From Streptomyces sp. JH34 (GTDB lineage: Bacteria > Actinomycetota > Actinomycetes > Streptomycetales > Streptomycetaceae), in assembly GCF_029428875.1 (NCBI RefSeq), contig NZ_JAJSOO010000001.1:3906001-3970000 (forward strand): a DNA stretch of 64,000 nucleotides, given 5' to 3'. The position numbers and the translations under genes are program-made. The notes under the pieces are model-generated. The model was given only the letters and a program-made list of their open reading frames with translations, had not been told where the DNA came from and did no database searches. Position 1 is the first letter of the stretch, and every line of letters begins with the position of its first letter. Below are positions 61,355 to 64,000 of this stretch, piece by piece.

Positions 61355-62572
61355 ATGACCGGAGGAACGACGACCGAGCGGTCGGGCACGGGGCGGTTCG
61401 CCGCCGTCGCACAGTGGTGGCGCAGCGCCCTGTCCTCCTCGGGGGACGAGCGCGACACGCTGCTGATCATCGCGAAGAGCACCCTCGCCGCCACCCTGGC
61501 CTGGCTGATCTCCTACGACGTCCTCGACGCCCGGTCGCCGGCGTTCGCCCCCTTCTCCGCGGTGCTGATGATGCAGGTGACCGTCTACCGTTCGGTCGTG
61601 CAGTCACTGCGCTACGTCGGTGCCGTCGTCGCCGGGGTCCTGGTGCAGGCCGCCCTCGGGTTCCTCGCCGGCCCCGACCTGCTGACCTTCGTGTTCGTCG
61701 CCCTCATCGCCCTGACCATCGGGCGCTGGCGCGTCCTGGGTGTCCAGGGACCCCAGGTCGCCACCGCCGCCTTCTTCGCCTTCTCGACGTACGCCTCGGC
61801 GTCCGGGGGCGACCAGCGGCTGAGCGCCCTCGGGGAGATCGTCCTGCTGGTCCTTGTCGGCAGCGCGATCGGGACCGCCGTCAACATCCTGGTGGCCCCG
61901 CCACTGCGTCACCGCAGCGCCGAATACGGCATCCGCAGCCTCGCCCACGCCCTCCACGGCCTGCTCTCCGACATACATCCCGTGCTCGCCGAGGGCGTGC
62001 CCGACGAGGACACCACCGGCGGCTGGCGGGCCCGCGCGGCACGCACCGGGGAGATGATCGGGCAGGCGAGGTCGGGGCTCCGCACCGCCAAGGAGAGCGC
62101 CCTGCTGAACCCCCGGCGCCTGTTGCGCCGTCACCGGGGCCACCCGGGCTTCCAGGGTTACGAACTCGTGCTCGGCGCCCTGGAACGCACGCTCTACCAG
62201 GTGGCCTCGCTCACCCGCGGCCTCGACCGGTCCCGTACGGAGGACGAGGCCCGACGGCCGTTCCTGCAGCGGTACGCGGCGTTCCTGGAGTCCGTCGGAG
62301 CGGTGGCCGAGGTGCTGACCACGCTGGACGAGACCACCCTGCTCCCGCAGGCGAAACGGCTGGAGCGGCTGACCGACGAGGCCGAGGCCCGCAGGGACGA
62401 GGTGGTCGAGGAGACCCACCGGCTGTCCTTGTCCCTCGCCGACCCCTCGACGCCGTACGGCATCCTCGTCACCGAGGCGACCCGGCTTCTGGAGGAGTTC
62501 CGGTACACCAGCCAGGTCCTGCTCGACGTCGCACAGGAGGCGGACCGTACCCCGGGCAGCACCTTGCGGTGA
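61355..62572 (+). CDS. FUSC/aromatic-acid-exporter-like membrane protein
   Basis: The 405-residue protein has an N-terminal six-helix hydrophobic block (about 38-165: LLIIAKSTLAATLAWLISYD, LRYVGAVVAGVLVQAALG, IVLLVLVGSAIGTAVNIL) and a C-terminal cytosolic coiled region (DEAEARRDEVVEETHRL). This is the FUSC/ArAE (YccS/AaeB) half-size arrangement thought to export small organic acids; the substrate is unknown. ATG 61355 follows GGAGGACGCGGGG. It sits intact between two pseudogene zones. Confidence 0.82.
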   Translation: MTGGTTTERSGTGRFAAVAQWWRSALSSSGDERDTLLIIAKSTLAATLAWLISYDVLDARSPAFAPFSAVLMMQVTVYRSVVQSLRYVGAVVAGVLVQAALGFLAGPDLLTFVFVALIALTIGRWRVLGVQGPQVATAAFFAFSTYASASGGDQRLSALGEIVLLVLVGSAIGTAVNILVAPPLRHRSAEYGIRSLAHALHGLLSDIHPVLAEGVPDEDTTGGWRARAARTGEMIGQARSGLRTAKESALLNPRRLLRRHRGHPGFQGYELVLGALERTLYQVASLTRGLDRSRTEDEARRPFLQRYAAFLESVGAVAEVLTTLDETTLLPQAKRLERLTDEAEARRDEVVEETHRLSLSLADPSTPYGILVTEATRLLEEFRYTSQVLLDVAQEADRTPGSTLR

Positions 62573-62744
62573 GCCGTCCGCGGCCGGTCGAAGGGGAGGC
62601 GCGCCGCTCCTCTCCGCGCCGGCGGGGGGTGACGGCCGGAGTACTGCCCGTGTCGCGGGAGCGGGACACTGGACGCCGCATCGGCGCGCGGAGCCGTTCG
62701 ACGTCGGAGGAGAGCCGTTCATGACCACCGAGCACCGGGCGACG

Positions 62745-63164
62745 GACGGTGCCCACGGCCACCACCATCAGCGCCTCGGCTGCCACCAGCCGCAGCACCT
62801 TCGGTTTCGTGGCCCCGGTGAGGCGGAGCACCGCCAGTTCGCGTACCCGGTCCGACGTCGCCGTCACCAGAGTGTGCGCCAGGGCGATTCCCGTGTACAG
62901 CAGGGCGATGCCCAGGATGAGCAGCAGACCCGCCCGGGTGTTGCCGCCGGTGCGCGGATGGTGCGCCTCCACCCACGCGGCCCTCGGCGTGACCGGGGTG
63001 TCCGTGTCGCGCCCGGCCGTCTCCAGCAGGGCGCGTACGGCCGGACGGTCGGCTCCCTCGCGGAACGTGACGTCGACGCGGTCGACGGCGGCGCCGGCCG
63101 CGTTCGCGGGCGTCACGTACACCCCGTTGTTCCCGGTGCCGGTCCGCATCACGGCCGCGACGCG
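62745..63164 (-). pseudogene. FtsX-like ABC permease fragment
   Basis: About 140 codons on the minus strand read RVAAVMRTGTGNNGVYVTPA, then a linker, then LLLILGIALLYTGIALAHTL and ELAVLRLTGATKPKVLRLVA, the C-terminal permease domain of FtsX/MacB-type ABC transporters. It is cut at both ends: it lacks the N-terminal membrane half and the last membrane helices. Confidence 0.75.
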
Positions 63165-63360
63165 GACGGCACGGGAACGGGAGGCGCTGGCCCTGATGGC
63201 GGAGGGCCGGTCGAACGCCTCTGTCGCGGAGGCGCTGACCGTCAGCGCCTCGCACGGTGTCAGCAAGCACTTCGGCTCGATCCTCACCAAGCTGGACCTC
63301 TCGCTGACCGAGGCGACGAACCGCCGGGTCCTCGCCGTGCTGGTCTACCCGCGGAAGTGA
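63160..63360 (+). pseudogene. LuxR-type HTH fragment
   Basis: The plus strand reads T-A-REREALALMAEGRSNASVAEALTVSASHGVSKHF ... LTKLDL then a stop: the C-terminal DNA-binding domain of a NarL/LuxR response regulator, without its receiver domain. It abuts the inverted permease fragment at about 63160. Confidence 0.75.
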
Positions 63361-64000
63361 GCGGGGCCCCGGCCCGACAGTGACGCGACCAGGTCCGCGG
63401 CCTCGTCCAGCACCGCCGTCCCGTCGCCGGTGAGCTGCGGGTCCTGTGCGCGCAGAACGGTGGCGCGCGCCAGTGCGTCGGCGGGCACACCGCCGTCGTC
63501 CGCGAACCGGGTGAGCAGTGCCGCCAGCAGGCCCCGGACCCGGTCGCCCGCGGTGGAGGCCGGGTCGAGGGACACCTGGGCCAGGATCAGCGAGGTCATG
63601 GCCCGGTCGAGCGCGGGCGGCCCCTCGCGGGTGGTCAGCCAGTCGATCACCGTGGCGCCCTCGGAGGCCAGGATCACGTTCTCCGGGTGCAGGCCCAGGT
63701 GCAGGATCCGGTCCTCGGGGTCCTGGGAGAGCCGCGAGGGTATCGCGTGCAGCTCCCGCAGCAGGCGTGCCAGCAGATCCGCGCCCTCGTCCTCGCCGAC
63801 CGTGCCCGCCAGCAGAGCCTCGGCCAGCGTCGGTCCGGTGAGCCGCCGCACCACCAGGTCGGTGGGGAGCGCGCCCTCGGCCGGCGGACCGATGCGCGGC
63901 ACCGGGAATCCCGACGCCGCGAGGTACGACATCACGGCCAGCTCGCCGGTGGTGTCGATGCCGTGGCGGTAGCGGCGCAGGACCCAGGGGCCGTCGAGTG
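63345..64000 (-). CDS. Phosphotransferase (APH-like), partial, catalytic Asp missing
   Basis: The frame is open to the window edge, where LDGPWVLRRYRHG precedes MSYLAASGFPVP, so the N-terminus lies outside. It is an aminoglycoside-phosphotransferase-fold protein with VVRRLTGPTLAEALL, the catalytic-loop region ILHLGLHPENVIL and VIDWL (metal-site Asp kept). The family's HLDLHP has GGC (Gly) where the catalytic Asp codon GAC is expected (63693-63695). Its end overlaps the LuxR fragment by 16 bp. It may be an inactive or altered kinase. Confidence 0.78.
   Translation of the reverse strand, partial: LDGPWVLRRYRHGIDTTGELAVMSYLAASGFPVPRIGPPAEGALPTDLVVRRLTGPTLAEALLAGTVGEDEGADLLARLLRELHAIPSRLSQDPEDRILHLGLHPENVILASEGATVIDWLTTREGPPALDRAMTSLILAQVSLDPASTAGDRVRGLLAALLTRFADDGGVPADALARATVLRAQDPQLTGDGTAVLDEAADLVASLSGRGPAHFRG

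Noticed and set aside
54936..64000. Integrated element with att repeat at tRNA-Thr
   Set aside because: I looked for a second copy of the tRNA 3' end (TTCGAATCCCGAAGGCGGC) downstream and found none; no integrase gene is present. The decay zone is reported, but an intact element is not claimed.

Overview
The window is chromosomal DNA from a Streptomyces-type actinomycete. The reasons are the very high GC content, the near-universal G/C at third codon positions, the frequent GTG starts, and marker proteins such as the Wbl regulator WblA, BldG, a Crp/Fnr regulator and a topoisomerase I with a lysine-repeat tail. From about 3.3 to 54.8 kb the gene order matches, as I recall it, the conserved actinobacterial block around S. 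coelicolor SCO3540-SCO3580 and M. tuberculosis Rv3644c-Rv3682 (PBP, wbl, two ArsA-like ATPases, RidA, MBL hydrolase, crp, nth, NUDIX, MarP, epoxide hydrolase, acs, tad locus, helicase, topA, tmk, holB). That comparison is from memory and was not run.

Layout: 0-1.3 kb holds a divergent TetR regulator and FMN reductase separated by two 22-bp operators. 1.5-3.3 kb has tRNA-Pro(CGG), a membrane-anchored metallophosphoesterase and a GatB/YqeY protein. 3.3-9.6 kb is the PBP-wblA-ArsA-ArsA-DUF4177-RidA group, linking cell-wall synthesis, redox-sensitive developmental control and ATPases. 9.7-17.7 kb carries NUDIX, MBL, crp, nth, CoA-NUDIX, MarP protease, epoxide hydrolase-like and holin-like genes. 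17.8-29.2 kb has nhaA, acs, a SulP-carbonic anhydrase fusion, a deacetylase-like lipoprotein, a CooC-like ATPase, a degenerate Fic protein and a HAD phosphatase. 29.7-37.5 kb is a compact tad/Flp secretion operon (CpaE, TadA, TadB, TadC, Flp, TadE, TadG-like) converging on a DECH helicase. 37.6-45.3 kb has bldG with its anti-sigma partner, the proton pyrophosphatase, a lipoprotein, a methyltransferase and a small membrane protein. 45.6-54.8 kb has topA, an MFS-thymidylate kinase-coiled coil fusion, holB and a secreted S33 peptidase, followed by tRNA-Thr(CGT).

After tRNA-Thr the character changes. An operon of three protein-kinase-like genes runs leftward: a predicted pseudokinase, then two kinases that each carry an internal twin-arginine-like membrane segment and a PQQ-type propeller. 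It is followed by a zone of gene debris (frameshifted quinone oxidoreductase, FtsX permease fragment, LuxR HTH fragment) around an intact FUSC-type membrane protein, and then by a phosphotransferase that runs off the window and has Gly in place of the catalytic Asp.

The most interesting points are the kinase/kinase/pseudokinase cassette, a 16-codon leader ORF at acs that copies the acs N-terminus and overlaps its start, a cluster of DnaA-box-like 9-mers just upstream of the tad operon, and the decayed mosaic at 60.6-63.4 kb. No phage, insertion sequence, CRISPR array, rRNA or antibiotic cluster was seen.
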